A stretch of 64,000 bases of DNA from Micromonospora sonchi (GCF_014646235.1 NZ_BMNB01000003.1:124001-188000); one strand, 5' to 3'. Counted from the first letter of the stretch, positions 52,392 to 62,316 are shown. The notes: generated by a model not told the origin, from the sequence alone. Program-made: numbers and translations.

Positions 52392-52918
52392 TGGAGCGCC
52401 GTACCGGGTTGCGTCCGTTCTCGGCGAAGCGTCTTGCCGCGCTGGCCGAGCAGGGTGTGTCGCGCCCGTGGTCCACGCTGGTCAACAGCGGCGCCGGACT
52501 GTCCCGCACCGTCGCCAAGGATGTGAAGCCGAAGCCGCGCCGAGACACCGGCCCCACCCGCGCCGTCAAAAACCTCGTGGATGCCCGCTCCGGCGGCATG
52601 TGCGAGTGGCCTGCCTGCCCCCGCCCTCAGCAGGAACGCCACCACCGCCTGAACCGGAAGCAGGGCGGCCGGCATGGTGCCGCCCACGACCGGATCAACG
52701 GTGCCGCCTGGCTGTTAGGCGCCTGCCAGTTGCATCACCGTCGGGTGACAAACCCGGTCGGCGAGGCGCGCGCCGAAGCCGAGCGGATGGGCTGGATTCT
52801 CCGCGAGCACCAGGACGCCGAGACGGCGCCGGTGCTGATTCGCCGGGGTTGGGTGCTGCTGTGCCCGGACGGCGGCATGACTTCCCTCTCCCCCAACCAC
52901 GACCACACCCCAGCCTGA
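52388..52918 (+). CDS. HNH endonuclease-like protein
   Basis: 176 aa. Two Cys (GMCEWPACPRP), then ERHHRLNRKQGG and ACQLHHRRV form an HNH/zinc core. Starts GTG 52388 or ATG 52391. Confidence 0.72.
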   Translation: MMERRTGLRPFSAKRLAALAEQGVSRPWSTLVNSGAGLSRTVAKDVKPKPRRDTGPTRAVKNLVDARSGGMCEWPACPRPQQERHHRLNRKQGGRHGAAHDRINGAAWLLGACQLHHRRVTNPVGEARAEAERMGWILREHQDAETAPVLIRRGWVLLCPDGGMTSLSPNHDHTPA

Positions 52919-52929
52919 GGAGGCAAACC

Positions 52930-53262
52930 ATGACCAACCAGCAGACCAGCAACGACAGCCCGTGGGTCGCCTACCTGGCGTCCGTTGACGGCTGGGTGTA
53001 CCAGAGCGCCGAGGACGCCGCCGATGACCTGGGCGGCGACGGTGAGGTCCGTATCGGTGTCGCCCGTGGCACCTGCGCCCCGATCGAGGACGACGGCGGA
53101 CTGCGGCTGCCGGACGGCGTCCACATGGCCGGCGATCAGGTGTTCGAGTTGGAGTTATACATCGACGGCGAGGGGAACGAGGCCGAGTCGGCTGCGGTGC
53201 GGTTCGCGCAGGCGAAGGCGATGGCGGCCGGGCTGAATGCGGCGGCGGGGGTGGCGGCGTGA
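52930..53262 (+). CDS. Hypothetical acidic phage protein
   Basis: 110 aa: DDLGGDGEVRIGVARGTCAP and a helical C-terminus rich in Ala. GAGGAGGC precedes ATG 52930. Confidence 0.5.
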   Translation: MTNQQTSNDSPWVAYLASVDGWVYQSAEDAADDLGGDGEVRIGVARGTCAPIEDDGGLRLPDGVHMAGDQVFELELYIDGEGNEAESAAVRFAQAKAMAAGLNAAAGVAA

Positions 53263-53900
53263 CCGCCAACCTCGTGCACGGCGATGACTTCACCGCCCTC
53301 ACCATCCACGACACCGCCGGAGCCAGCCTCAACATCGAGCGCACCGACGACGGCCACGTCAGCGCGTGGATTGCCCCGCCCGGCGGCAACGACGGCCCCT
53401 CGGTGCAGCTCGATGAGGCGGACGTGGCCGCGCTGGTGGCGTACCTGTCGGCCGGTACGCCCGGTGCGCTGGTTCCGGCCGCCGAACTGGCGGAGGTACG
53501 CGCCCAGAACGAGAAGCTGACCGCGCTCGCCGACGCCGCCAGCCGGTGGCGGGCACAGTTCAGCAAGCCCGCCAACACCAAGTTCCCGCGCATGGCCGCG
53601 CTGATCGCCGCTGTGGACGCCCTGCCGAACATGCAGGAGCCGTGCGACATCTGCTCCGGCTACGGCTGCCCTGACTGCCGGGAGCAGGAGCCGTGCTCAT
53701 GGTCGGCGGTCCCGGAGCCGGACATCGACCGGGTGGTTGGCGGCACCACCGGCACCGTGTACGTCCGCACCACCTTTCCGCAGGCTCCGCCGTGCTGGTG
53801 GGCGGGTGAGCCGGGTGCGGGTGTGCCGTTGGGGTGGGCTGCGCTGCTGGCGGGCGAGGGAACCCTGACCGAGGTCGCGGACGAGCAGGTGACCGCATGA
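53259..53900 (+). CDS. Hypothetical phage protein with Cys motif
   Basis: 213 aa: N-terminal beta domain, coiled middle, then CDICSGYGCPDC. Unknown function. Confidence 0.5.
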   Translation: MTANLVHGDDFTALTIHDTAGASLNIERTDDGHVSAWIAPPGGNDGPSVQLDEADVAALVAYLSAGTPGALVPAAELAEVRAQNEKLTALADAASRWRAQFSKPANTKFPRMAALIAAVDALPNMQEPCDICSGYGCPDCREQEPCSWSAVPEPDIDRVVGGTTGTVYVRTTFPQAPPCWWAGEPGAGVPLGWAALLAGEGTLTEVADEQVTA

Positions 53901-54109
53901 AGCATCGACTGTTCCTCTTCATCTCCGGGTTCCGCTCCCGCGTCATGTGCAAGCACTGCGGATGGAGCACGTCGGGTCGCGGTGACGCGCAGAAGGTGTT
54001 CGACCGCAGCATCGGTCACGAATGCGCGGGGGTGGAGAGCTACGCCGACATGCTGGCCCGTCACGCCGCCGAGCGTCGCCTGGCAGACGCCGAGGCGGTG
54101 AAGCCGTGA
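53897..54109 (+). CDS. Small zinc-binding phage protein
   Basis: 70 aa with VMCKHCGWSTSGRGDAQKVF and HECAG, a treble-clef-like Cys/His set. 4-base overlaps. Confidence 0.55.
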   Translation: MKHRLFLFISGFRSRVMCKHCGWSTSGRGDAQKVFDRSIGHECAGVESYADMLARHAAERRLADAEAVKP

Positions 54110-54570
54110 AGGCCATCACTGTCCGCGAGCCCTGGGCCTCGTGCATCGCCTCCGGCGCGAAGACGATCGAGAACCGCGCATCCGGCACCAACTACCGGGG
54201 TCCGCTGCTCGTCCACACCAGCCAGCAGATCGACACCCCCGCCATCTTCGACCCGCGCGTTCAGAAGGCCCTCAACCTTCGGCAAGGCAGCGTCTCCCAC
54301 TTCGACCACGGCATGGTCATCGCCGTCGCCGACCTGGTTGACGTGCACGACGCCGACACGATCCCCACCCTCACCGGCGAGCCGGGCACCTGCTGCGAGC
54401 CGTGGGGCCAGCGGATGCACGGGGTCAGGGTCGCCAAGCATCTGGTGTTGGCGAACGTGCGCAGGCTGGCGAAGCCGGTTTCGGCGCGGGGCGCTCTCGG
54501 GTTGTGGACGCCGGACGAGCACGTTGTGGGTCAGGTGCGGCACGAACTGTCTGAGGCGGTGGCGTGGTGA
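54106..54570 (+). CDS. ASCH-domain protein
   Basis: 154 aa: ITVREPWASCIASGAKTIEN and GPLLVHTSQ are typical ASCH/PUA-like RNA-binding features. Probably acts on RNA or modified nucleotides. Overlaps neighbours. Confidence 0.78.
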   Translation: MKAITVREPWASCIASGAKTIENRASGTNYRGPLLVHTSQQIDTPAIFDPRVQKALNLRQGSVSHFDHGMVIAVADLVDVHDADTIPTLTGEPGTCCEPWGQRMHGVRVAKHLVLANVRRLAKPVSARGALGLWTPDEHVVGQVRHELSEAVAW

Positions 54571-54881
54571 CCGTCTACGTCGACAACTTCCGCCGTCCCG
54601 CCCGCGTCGGACGTATCTCCGGCCGCTGGTCACACCTAACCGCCGACACCGAGCAGGAACTACACGACTTCGCCGCCAAGCTGGGTCTGCGCCGCGACTG
54701 GTTCCAGACGTGCAAGCGGCCCTGCCACTCGTTCCTGCCGTGCGTGCACTGGCACTACGACGTGGTTGACGCGAAGCGCGAAGAAGCCATCCGGCTCGGC
54801 GCGAAGGGCATCGACATTCGGGAGTTCGGGGCCATCACCTCGGGTCGCCGTCAGGCGCTGCTGGCAGGTGAGGGCCAGTGA
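54567..54881 (+). CDS. DUF4031 protein
   Basis: 104 aa: VTVYVDNFRRPARVGRISG, WSHLTADTEQELHDFAAKLG and HWHYDVVDAKREEAIRLGA match DUF4031, common in actinophages. Function unknown. Confidence 0.75.
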   Translation: MTVYVDNFRRPARVGRISGRWSHLTADTEQELHDFAAKLGLRRDWFQTCKRPCHSFLPCVHWHYDVVDAKREEAIRLGAKGIDIREFGAITSGRRQALLAGEGQ

Positions 54882-55318
54882 CCACCACCCGTATCGAGGT
54901 CGTCGGCATGCCCAAACCGAAAGGCAGCCTCAAACACATCGGGCGGGGCCGGCTGGTTGAGCAGGTCGCCGGCTCCGGCACGTGGCGGCAGCAGATGGCG
55001 TGGGCGGCCCGTCAGCAGCACCACGGCAACCCGCTCAACGAGCCGGCCACGGTGGCATTCGAGATCCGGGTTCCGGTGCCAGCCTCCGCACCGAAGCGGC
55101 GCATCACCTGGCCTGCCACCCGCTCGTCCGGGGACATCGACAAGCACGCCCGCAACGTGCTCGACGCGCTCGTTGACGGCGGGGTGCTCGCCGACGACTC
55201 GCGGGTGGTCGAGATCCAGGGACGTAAGCGGCACTGCCGCCCCGGTGAGCAGCCGGGCGCGACGATCGCCGTTCGGGCTGCGGGTGCTGCGGATCTGCTG
55301 GCGGCAACCCATGCCTAG
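54878..55318 (+). CDS. rusA: RusA-type Holliday junction resolvase
   Basis: 146 aa. GMPKPKGSLKHIGRG at the N-terminus and the acidic site SGDIDKHARNVLDAL with DDSRVVEIQ match RusA. It resolves four-way junctions during phage recombination/replication. GTG start overlaps the previous stop. Confidence 0.85.
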   Translation: MTTTRIEVVGMPKPKGSLKHIGRGRLVEQVAGSGTWRQQMAWAARQQHHGNPLNEPATVAFEIRVPVPASAPKRRITWPATRSSGDIDKHARNVLDALVDGGVLADDSRVVEIQGRKRHCRPGEQPGATIAVRAAGAADLLAATHA

Positions 55319-55643
55319 CCTCGCCGTGCTGGACGTCGCCCGTGTGGCGCTGCCGTACGCCAGCCCCGTCTTCACGGTGGCGGTGGTCGACGGCGCCATC
55401 CGCCTGGACGGCATCGCGTTGCCCGCCACGGATGCCCTGGACCTGTCGATCGCGCTGCTGGCTGCTACCGATCTGTGCCGCTGGCATCGCTTGCCGTATA
55501 CCAGCCGCGCCGGCCACACCGTGTCCATTTTCGCCGGCCGGATCTACCTGAACGCCCGTCCGCTCGACCGCACCGACGCGCTCGACCTTGCGTGCGCGCT
55601 CGCCCACGCCCTCAACACCACCACCGTAAGGAGCCCCCGATGA
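55311..55643 (+). CDS. Hypothetical phage protein
   Basis: 110 aa with a repeated D-A-L-D-L pattern (ATDALDLSIALLAA; RTDALDLACALAHAL). Overlaps RusA by 8 bases. Confidence 0.5.
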   Translation: MPSLAVLDVARVALPYASPVFTVAVVDGAIRLDGIALPATDALDLSIALLAATDLCRWHRLPYTSRAGHTVSIFAGRIYLNARPLDRTDALDLACALAHALNTTTVRSPR

Positions 55644-55858
55644 ACGCCGCCACCGTCCTCAACCTCACCGACGCGCAGATCCTCACCCTCGCCGCAGCCC
55701 AGCGCGAAGCCAGCGAGAAGGCGTACCGGCGGAACACCGGCTGGATTGTGCCGCCGCTCGCCGCCGCGCACGTGTCCGCCGCCAAGCTGCGCGCCTGGCA
55801 GCTCGCCATGAACCCCAACCCGACCCCCATGCCCGTCAAGGAGTACGCCAATGGCTGA
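55640..55858 (+). CDS. Small helical phage protein
   Basis: 72 aa, helical (LTDAQILTLAAAQREASEKA). AAGGAG precedes ATG 55640. Confidence 0.5.
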   Translation: MNAATVLNLTDAQILTLAAAQREASEKAYRRNTGWIVPPLAAAHVSAAKLRAWQLAMNPNPTPMPVKEYANG

Positions 55859-56777
55859 CACCAGCATCGAATGGACCCAGCGGCCCGGCACCATCGGCGC
55901 CGTCTGGAACCCCACCACCGGCTGCGACAAGATCAGCGCCGGCTGCGACAACTGCTACGCCCTCGGCATGGCCCGACGCCTCAAGGCCATGGGGCAGGCC
56001 AAGTACCAGAACGACGGCCACCCCGTCACCTCCGGCCCCGGCTTCGCGCTCACCGTCCACCCCGACGAGCTGGGTACGCCGCTGTCGTGGCGCAAGCCGC
56101 GCACCGTGTTCGTCAACAGCATGTCCGATCTGTTCCACGCCCGCGTGCCGCGTGACTTCCTGGCGCAGGTGTTCGCGGTCATGGCCGCCACCCCGCAGCA
56201 CGTTTTCCAGATTCTCACCAAGCGGCCCGAGCGGATGGCGCGGATCCTCACCGACCTGTGCGGCTGCGGTGCCGGGCATCGCCCCGGTGTGCACTTCAAG
56301 TCGGCGATGGAGTGGGCGACCACCCCGTATGCCCCCGCCTACGTGCCGGGTCTGAGTCGGGACATGGGCCGCCTGCCGCAGTTGTGCACCGACGAGATGC
56401 TGCCCCTTCCGAACGCGTGGTTGGGCACGAGTGTCGAGTCCGACGAGCACGTCCGCCGGGCCGACGCCCTGCGTGACACCCCGGCCGCCGTCCGGTTCAT
56501 CTCCGCCGAGCCGCTGCTGGGACCGCTGCCGTCGCTCGACCTGGCCGGCATCGACTGGCTGATCATCGGTGGCGAGTCCGGTCCGGGTTCCCGCCCGATG
56601 GAGATCGGTTGGGTTGAGGATCTGATCGGCAAGGCCCGTGCCGCCGACACGGCGGTGTTCGTCAAGCAGTTGGGGAAGGTGTGGGCCGGCTCCGGTAAGG
56701 GCGGTGACTGGCTGGACTGGCCGGAGCACCTGCGGATCCGGGAGTACCCGGCCGAGCGTGTGGCGGTGGCCGCGTGA
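55851..56777 (+). CDS. Phage Gp37/Gp68 (DUF5131) family protein
   Basis: 308 aa. SIEWTQRPG, then the three-Cys motif WNPTTGCDKISAGCDNCYA, FVNSMSDLFH and LIIGGESGPGSRP are diagnostic. The Cys motif and fold resemble radical-SAM enzymes, so a metal-cofactor role is likely; substrate unknown. Confidence 0.85.
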   Translation: MADTSIEWTQRPGTIGAVWNPTTGCDKISAGCDNCYALGMARRLKAMGQAKYQNDGHPVTSGPGFALTVHPDELGTPLSWRKPRTVFVNSMSDLFHARVPRDFLAQVFAVMAATPQHVFQILTKRPERMARILTDLCGCGAGHRPGVHFKSAMEWATTPYAPAYVPGLSRDMGRLPQLCTDEMLPLPNAWLGTSVESDEHVRRADALRDTPAAVRFISAEPLLGPLPSLDLAGIDWLIIGGESGPGSRPMEIGWVEDLIGKARAADTAVFVKQLGKVWAGSGKGGDWLDWPEHLRIREYPAERVAVAA

Positions 56778-57130
56778 GCCCGCAGCGGATCCAACGCAAG
56801 CGTGTCGCCGGCTGGCGCAGGCCCGACAACGCCGTCATCGTGGACCGCACCAGCCGGTGGGGCAACCCGTTCACCCTCGCCGACTGCCTCGACGCCGAGG
56901 TCGCCGACAACGAAGCCGACGCCCGCAAGGTGTGCGTGACCGCCTACGACGCGTGGCTCGACGGCGACTACGCGCACGTTGAGCCGGCCCGCCGCCTGCG
57001 GATCCTCGCCGAACTGCACACGCTCGCTGGAAAGGATCTCGCCTGCCCGTGCGAGCCGGGGCTGCTCTGCCACGGCGACGTCTTAATCCGCCGGGCAGCC
57101 CGTCACAACGTTGGGGCGGTGGCGTCGTGA
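56774..57130 (+). CDS. DUF4326 protein
   Basis: 118 aa: VIVDRTSRWGNPF and CPCEPGLLCHGDVL are typical of DUF4326, widespread in phages. Possibly nucleotide- or ADP-ribose-linked; not proven. Confidence 0.75.
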   Translation: MSPQRIQRKRVAGWRRPDNAVIVDRTSRWGNPFTLADCLDAEVADNEADARKVCVTAYDAWLDGDYAHVEPARRLRILAELHTLAGKDLACPCEPGLLCHGDVLIRRAARHNVGAVAS

Positions 57131-57423
57131 GCCGCTTCAACTTCACCACCGACCGCCGCAGCAGCATCCGGCCCCGCGACTGGCGGGACGACGCCGTCTG
57201 CCGTGACGAAGATCCGGGGTTGTTCTGGCCGATCGGCAGCAGCGGCCCCGCCCTCGCCCAAGCCGAGCAGGCCAAGGACGTCTGCCGCCGCTGCCCCGCC
57301 TTCTCCAAGAACGGCTGCCTCAACTACGCGATCGAGGCCGGCATCGATGACGGGATTTTCGGCGGCATGGACGCCGACGAACGCCGCGCCCACAAGGCCA
57401 GCCCCACCGAGGTTGCCGCGTGA
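57127..57423 (+). CDS. WhiB-family regulator, phage-borne
   Basis: 98 aa. Four Cys for a 4Fe-4S cluster (AVC, CRRCP, GC), then GIFGGMDADER, the WhiB G-rich turn. Phage WhiB proteins can interfere with host WhiB control of septation and transcription. Confidence 0.88.
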   Translation: MSRFNFTTDRRSSIRPRDWRDDAVCRDEDPGLFWPIGSSGPALAQAEQAKDVCRRCPAFSKNGCLNYAIEAGIDDGIFGGMDADERRAHKASPTEVAA

Positions 57424-57737
57424 CCACCACCAGTCTGGCCCGCCCCACCATCGGGGCGGGCCCCACCCCCCAGGAACAGCCCATGGACGACATCGACCTG
57501 CACCACCTGCTCGACCTGATCCGCGACGACCGAATCCGCTTCACCAACTGGCGGCACACCGACATTGCAGGCAACGACATCGATGACCTCGTGTACGCGG
57601 CAGAAGACGGCGGCCACATCACCGTCTACCCCGGCGGCGTCCTCAAACCCACGCGCAAAGGGCAGGAGTGGCGGGCCAGCAACCACCGCCCCGGACCGGC
57701 CGTCAACATCGTGTTCCAGGATTCGGCGGTGTCCTGA
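57420..57737 (+). CDS. Hypothetical phage protein
   Basis: 105 aa. GTG overlaps the WhiB stop; an internal ATG at 57483 with AGGAA upstream is a second start. Unknown function. Confidence 0.5.
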   Translation: MTTTSLARPTIGAGPTPQEQPMDDIDLHHLLDLIRDDRIRFTNWRHTDIAGNDIDDLVYAAEDGGHITVYPGGVLKPTRKGQEWRASNHRPGPAVNIVFQDSAVS

Positions 57738-58498
57738 TGCCCGAGTTCGTTCAGCCGGCCGTCCACCTGCTCGCGTGGACCCACTTCGACGCCGACCTTG
57801 CCCGCGACCTCACCGGCTGGGAAACCGACGCCGACGGCGGACAGGCGCTATGCGAATTCGGCGGTCGCGCCTGCTACGAGGCGTGGAAGAAAGGCCGACC
57901 CGCCACCGCCACCAACGCCGGCTACCTCGCCCACATCATCGAAGTCGGCCACCTCAGCGTGCTCGAACACGGGTCGGTCAGCTTCTACTTCACCGGCGTG
58001 TCCCGGTCGTTCACTCACGAACTGATCCGCTCACGCCACCTTTCTTACTCACAGTTGTCGCAGCGGTATGTGCCGGAGCGGGACGCGGCGATGGTCGAAC
58101 CCGACGTGATCGCTGCTAACCCGGAGCTACACAAGCGGTTCGCTCAGGCCGCAGCCGACGCGCAGGCCGCCTACAACGACCTGCTGGCGGGGCTGGAAGT
58201 CCACTTCACCGAGGTGGCAGACCCGACCCTGCGGCGCAAGCAGGCCCGGCAAGCCGCGCGGGCGGTGCTGCCCAACGCCACCGAGACACGGATTTTGGTG
58301 ACCGGCAACTACCGGGCGGTCCGCCACTTCATCGACATCCGCGCCACCGAGCACGCCGACGTGGAGATCCGCCAGTTGGCGGTGGAGATGCTGCGGCAGG
58401 TTCGCCGGGTCGCGCCGAACGTGTTCGCCGACTACGTGATCACGCTGCTGCCGGACGGCACCGAGGTTGCGGCCAGCCGGCACGCGGAGGTGTCGTGA
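57737..58498 (+). CDS. thyX: FAD-dependent thymidylate synthase
   Basis: 253 aa. The ThyX signature is present in [18 protein letters not shown] (RHR...S..QR), with [16 protein letters not shown] before it. Makes dTMP from dUMP with FADH2. With dCTP deaminase next door it forms a thymidine-supply pair for phage DNA synthesis. Confidence 0.93.
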   Translation: MPEFVQPAVHLLAWTHFDADLARDLTGWETDADGGQALCEFGGRACYEAWKKGRPATATNAGYLAHIIEVGHLSVLEHGSVSFYFTGVSRSFTHELIRSRHLSYSQLSQRYVPERDAAMVEPDVIAANPELHKRFAQAAADAQAAYNDLLAGLEVHFTEVADPTLRRKQARQAARAVLPNATETRILVTGNYRAVRHFIDIRATEHADVEIRQLAVEMLRQVRRVAPNVFADYVITLLPDGTEVAASRHAEVS

Positions 58499-59094
58499 TG
58501 CTGCTCTGCGACGAAGACTTGGCCCGCGCCATCGGCGCCCGCCGGCTCATCATCGAGCCCCACGAGCCGCAGCTACTCCAACCATCCAGCATCGACGTCC
58601 GGTTGGATCGGCATCTGCTGGCGTGGCCGCACGGCGGTGTCATCGACCCGGCCGCCGACAACCCGATGATCCCCATCGACATGGCCGACAACAACGGCAC
58701 GTATCCGCTCGGTTCGGGTCAGATGGTGCTCGCTTCCACGGTCGAGCGGGTCACCCTGGACGCCACGTTGGCGGCCCGCGTGGAAGGCAAATCGAGCGTC
58801 GGGCGTCTCGGCCTCGCCACCCACGTGACCGCCGGCTTCATCGACCCCGGCTTCTCCGGACACATCACGTTGGAGCTGGTCAATCTGGCGCCGCGTCCGC
58901 TGCTGCTGCACGCCGGCATGCGCATCGGCCAGTTGTGCGTGTTCCAACTGTCCGGCCCGTCCCGCTGGCCGTACGGATCAGCCGGCCTGTCGTCGCACTA
59001 CCAGGGGCAGCGCGGCCCGACCGCGTCCCGCTCCCACATCAACTGGCGCACATGGCCCACCACGACCGCTCCCACGGAAGGAGCCGCCTCATGA
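58495..59094 (+). CDS. dcd: dCTP deaminase
   Basis: 199 aa. [33 protein letters not shown] and [15 protein letters not shown] match Dcd, converting dCTP to dUTP (or dUMP in the bifunctional form) to feed ThyX. Starts GTG 58495 or ATG 58498. Confidence 0.92.
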   Translation: MMLLCDEDLARAIGARRLIIEPHEPQLLQPSSIDVRLDRHLLAWPHGGVIDPAADNPMIPIDMADNNGTYPLGSGQMVLASTVERVTLDATLAARVEGKSSVGRLGLATHVTAGFIDPGFSGHITLELVNLAPRPLLLHAGMRIGQLCVFQLSGPSRWPYGSAGLSSHYQGQRGPTASRSHINWRTWPTTTAPTEGAAS

Positions 59095-60266
59095 AGCTCA
59101 CCATCGGCCGGGACGAGTTCGCAGACATCGTCGCCTGGATCGCCCGCAGCCTCCCCCAGAAAGCATCCGTGCCTGTCCTCGCCGGCATCAAACTCACGTT
59201 CGACGGCGACACGTTGACCGCAGAAGGCTTCGACTACGAGGTGTCCACCCAAGTCGCCGTTGCCATCGGCGGCGGCGGTGACCCCGGTTCGGTGCTGGCT
59301 TCCGGCAGGCTGCTAGCCGAGATCGCCAAGGCGCTGCCGGCCAAGCCCGTCGAGTTGACCACTGTCGGCGCCCTTCTGGAACTCGTGTGCGGGTCCGCCC
59401 GGTTCACGCTGCCGACGATGCCGGTGGAGGACTACCCCACCCTGCCCGACATGCCGGAGGGCGTCGGCACCATCGACGCGGCTGTGTTCGCCCAGGCCGT
59501 CGCGCAGACCGCCATCGCCGCCAGCCGGGACGACACGCTGCCGCTCATGACCGGCGTCCGCATCGAGATCGACGGCACCAAGCTGTCCATGCTCGCCACC
59601 GACCGGTACCGGCTGGCCGTCCGTGAGATCGAGTGGCAGCCCGCCGACCCGGACATCTCGACGCAGATCCTCGTGCCAGCGAAGACGCTGACCGAGGTGG
59701 CGAAAACGCTAGCCGTCGGCTCCGACCCGATCACCCTGGCCCTGTCCGCTGCCAGCGCCGGTGAGGGCATGGTCGGGTTCGAGGCGGCCGGGCGGCGCAT
59801 GACCTCCCGGCTGCTCGACGGCGCCAACTATCCGCCCGTCCGCAGCCTGTTTCCCAAGGAGGTCGCCGCGTCAGCGGTCGTTCCGGCAGACGAACTGGTG
59901 CAGGTCGTCAAGCGGGTCGCGTTGGTGGCCGAGCGCACCACGCCCGTGCTGCTCACCTTCACCCCCGGCTCCGACACGCTCTTGGTGGAAGCGGGCGGCA
60001 CGGAGGAGGCGCGGGCGTCCGAGTCGATGCAGATCAGCCACTACAAGGCCGGCGACCAGATCACCATCGGCTTCAACCCCGACTACCTGGTTGGCGGCCT
60101 GTCCAGCATGGGTGGCGGTCACGCCCTCATCGAAATGTTGGACGCGTTCAAGCCCGCTGTCATCTCCCCCGCCGTGACCAGCGGGCAGGCGGACGACGGA
60201 GAGCGGGACGAGCAGGACACCTACCCCCACCGGTATCTGATCATGCCCATCAGGGTGTCCCGATGA
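59091..60266 (+). CDS. dnaN: DNA polymerase III sliding clamp (phage DnaN)
   Basis: 391 aa beta-clamp with three repeats; TRMPVEDYPTLPD-like (ARFTLPTMPVEDYPTLPD), LLMTGVRIEID-like (LPLMTGVRIEI) and ATDRYRLAVRE are typical. The C-terminus ends YLIMPIRVSR. A phage-own clamp suggests it brings or hijacks the replisome. Confidence 0.9.
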   Translation: MKLTIGRDEFADIVAWIARSLPQKASVPVLAGIKLTFDGDTLTAEGFDYEVSTQVAVAIGGGGDPGSVLASGRLLAEIAKALPAKPVELTTVGALLELVCGSARFTLPTMPVEDYPTLPDMPEGVGTIDAAVFAQAVAQTAIAASRDDTLPLMTGVRIEIDGTKLSMLATDRYRLAVREIEWQPADPDISTQILVPAKTLTEVAKTLAVGSDPITLALSAASAGEGMVGFEAAGRRMTSRLLDGANYPPVRSLFPKEVAASAVVPADELVQVVKRVALVAERTTPVLLTFTPGSDTLLVEAGGTEEARASESMQISHYKAGDQITIGFNPDYLVGGLSSMGGGHALIEMLDAFKPAVISPAVTSGQADDGERDEQDTYPHRYLIMPIRVSR

Positions 60267-61027
60267 CCACCCTCACCATCGTGCGGGGCGGCGCCATCCG
60301 CCGCCCCGCACGCCCCCACACCAGCAAATGCGACCAGCACCCCCGCTACACCGCAGGATGCCCCGCCTGCCAGCAACGCGGACGCATCCGCCAAGCCGCA
60401 CGAGAGAAAGCCGCCATCCTCGGCGCCCTCACCGACTACTACGTGCCCGCCATCGGCACCGCACGCCGGCTCCAAGGACTCACCTACGCCGGACACAGCG
60501 CCCCCACACTCGCCCGGCACCTCGGCATCAGCATCAACCCGGTCAAAGAATGGCGAGCCCACTGCACCCAGCTGATCACCCGCCGAACCCACCACACCAT
60601 CGCCCGGCTCGCCGCCCAGCTTGAGGCGACGCCCGGCACCTGCCGCAAAGCCCGCACCTACGCCATCCAGCAGGGGTGGGTGCCGCTCGCCGCGTGGGAC
60701 GACATTGATGACCCGGACGGGTGGCCGGTGGAAGGCAGCCTGACCGGGCCGATACCGGAGCGGCCTGTGTCGCTGCGGTATGTGGGCTGGGCGTTGGACG
60801 GCGACATGCCGGTCGGTCGGCTCACTGCCGCCGAGCAGGCGCACCTGTACCGGGTGTGGTGTGACCGGGAGCAGGCGGCCGGGCGGGTCGCCGGTCGGAA
60901 GCCGTTCGCCCGAGAGTTCGGCATCACGGAGTGGCAGGCCCGGCAGATCGCCGCGCAGGCCGCCCAACTCGACATCAACCCCAACCACGCGGCCACCGGC
61001 CGCACCAACGAGAGGACAGCAGCATGA
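60263..61027 (+). CDS. Helix-turn-helix phage regulator, unknown
   Basis: 254 aa. An early Cys pair (KCDQHPRYTAGCPACQQRG) suggests zinc, then LARHLGISINPVKEWRAH and a C-terminal REFGITEWQARQIAAQ look like helix-turn-helix units. Possibly a late-gene activator. 4-base overlaps. Confidence 0.6.
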   Translation: MTTLTIVRGGAIRRPARPHTSKCDQHPRYTAGCPACQQRGRIRQAAREKAAILGALTDYYVPAIGTARRLQGLTYAGHSAPTLARHLGISINPVKEWRAHCTQLITRRTHHTIARLAAQLEATPGTCRKARTYAIQQGWVPLAAWDDIDDPDGWPVEGSLTGPIPERPVSLRYVGWALDGDMPVGRLTAAEQAHLYRVWCDREQAAGRVAGRKPFAREFGITEWQARQIAAQAAQLDINPNHAATGRTNERTAA

Positions 61028-61500
61028 GCCTTCCCCCGATCTTCGGCACCGCCCGGCTCTTGGATGATCCGGAACTCAGATTCGCCCCCTCCGGTGTTGC
61101 CGTGTGCCGGGTACGTCTCGCCTTCAACAGCCGCCGCAAGAATCCCGAAACGCAGCAGTGGGAAGACGCGGACACCCTGTTCGTTGACGGCACCGTCTTC
61201 AAGCAGGAAGCGGAGAACGTCGCCGAGTCCCTGATGCGGGGCGCGGAGGTCGTCGTGTACGGCCGGCTCAAGACGGAACGCTACGAGACCCGCGAGGGTG
61301 AGAAGCGGTCCGCGATGAAGCTGATGATCGACGGCATTGGCCCTTCGCTCAAGTTCGCCACGGCGAGGCCGCAGAAGCTCGCGCGGTCGAGCAACGGCCA
61401 GGGCAACGGCGGCGGCGATGACCCGTGGTCGACGGGCGCGCCGGCTGCGAGCGGCGCCCGGTCGGGTGGCGGCAACTTCGATGAGGAACCTCCTTTCTGA
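61024..61500 (+). CDS. ssb: Single-stranded DNA-binding protein
   Basis: 158 aa: OB fold (GTARLLDDPELRFAPSG; VRLAFNSRRKNP), Gly-rich linker and the acidic tip FDEEPPF for partner binding. ATG 61024 overlaps the previous stop. Confidence 0.93.
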   Translation: MSLPPIFGTARLLDDPELRFAPSGVAVCRVRLAFNSRRKNPETQQWEDADTLFVDGTVFKQEAENVAESLMRGAEVVVYGRLKTERYETREGEKRSAMKLMIDGIGPSLKFATARPQKLARSSNGQGNGGGDDPWSTGAPAASGARSGGGNFDEEPPF

Positions 61501-61582
61501 TCCCTGACCTGCGGAAACGGGGCGCGGACCTGCCTGCCGGTGGGCCGCGCCCCAACCCGTTCCCCGCCGTCCATCGATCGGA

Positions 61583-62104
61583 ATGAACGTGACACGTCTC
61601 GCCGACGACACCACCCTCGTAGAGTCGCTGCGCCTCGCCGTCCCCCTGCACCTGGCCGACCTGCTGGCCCGGCCCGCCGCCGACCGGGATGTCACCGCCC
61701 GCTGGTGGGCTGCCGACGCGGCACGCGCTGTCGGTGAGCGGGGTGACCTGTTGCAGTTCGTTGACGCCAACCGCAACGGCGCCAAGCGCACGCGGGTCGC
61801 CAACACGTTCGACCAGATGGCCCGAGGATTAGCCGCGCTGGTGGTGATGCACGAGCCGGGTGTTGACGTCGCCGGCCTCCACTGGTGCCTGCGCGACAAA
61901 TGCGACCGCTGCCGGCCCGCCCGCCCTCAACCGGCCGTCACGCTGGCAGACATCAACGCCCAGTTGGAGGCGTTGGACGACGACTATCGGCGTCTCGCCG
62001 GCCTGCCCCCGTACACGCCGCCGCCGGTCGAGCCGTCGCCACCCACGCCGCTGCCGGCGCCGCGCCGCCCCGTGACCGTCGTCAACCTGCCGGAGGTGGC
62101 GTGA
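61583..62104 (+). CDS. Hypothetical phage protein
   Basis: 173 aa: helical N-terminus (VESLRLAVPLHLADLLARPA), a Cys set (WCLRDKCDRC) and Pro-rich tail. GGAATGAACGTG context. Unknown function. Confidence 0.55.
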   Translation: MNVTRLADDTTLVESLRLAVPLHLADLLARPAADRDVTARWWAADAARAVGERGDLLQFVDANRNGAKRTRVANTFDQMARGLAALVVMHEPGVDVAGLHWCLRDKCDRCRPARPQPAVTLADINAQLEALDDDYRRLAGLPPYTPPPVEPSPPTPLPAPRRPVTVVNLPEVA

Positions 62105-62316
62105 TGGGCGGGCGGCACATGCTCATGCACGTCATCCAACACCCCGACGGGTCGGTCACCACCCGCCAATGGACCCCGCTCGCCGCCGCGCATGTCGATG
62201 TGGTGGTGGGCGTGCTGGGTGAGCCGTCTCGTGTGACGTATCTGCCTGCTGAGGCGCGGGAGCGGTTGGGGCCGGTGGTGGATGCGGCGACGGTTGTGGT
62301 GGACGGTGCGCCGTGA
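62104..62316 (+). CDS. Small phage protein
   Basis: 70 aa: MLMHVIQHPDGSVTTRQWTP. Starts on the final base of the upstream stop codon. Unknown. Confidence 0.5.
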   Translation: MGGRHMLMHVIQHPDGSVTTRQWTPLAAAHVDVVVGVLGEPSRVTYLPAEARERLGPVVDAATVVVDGAP

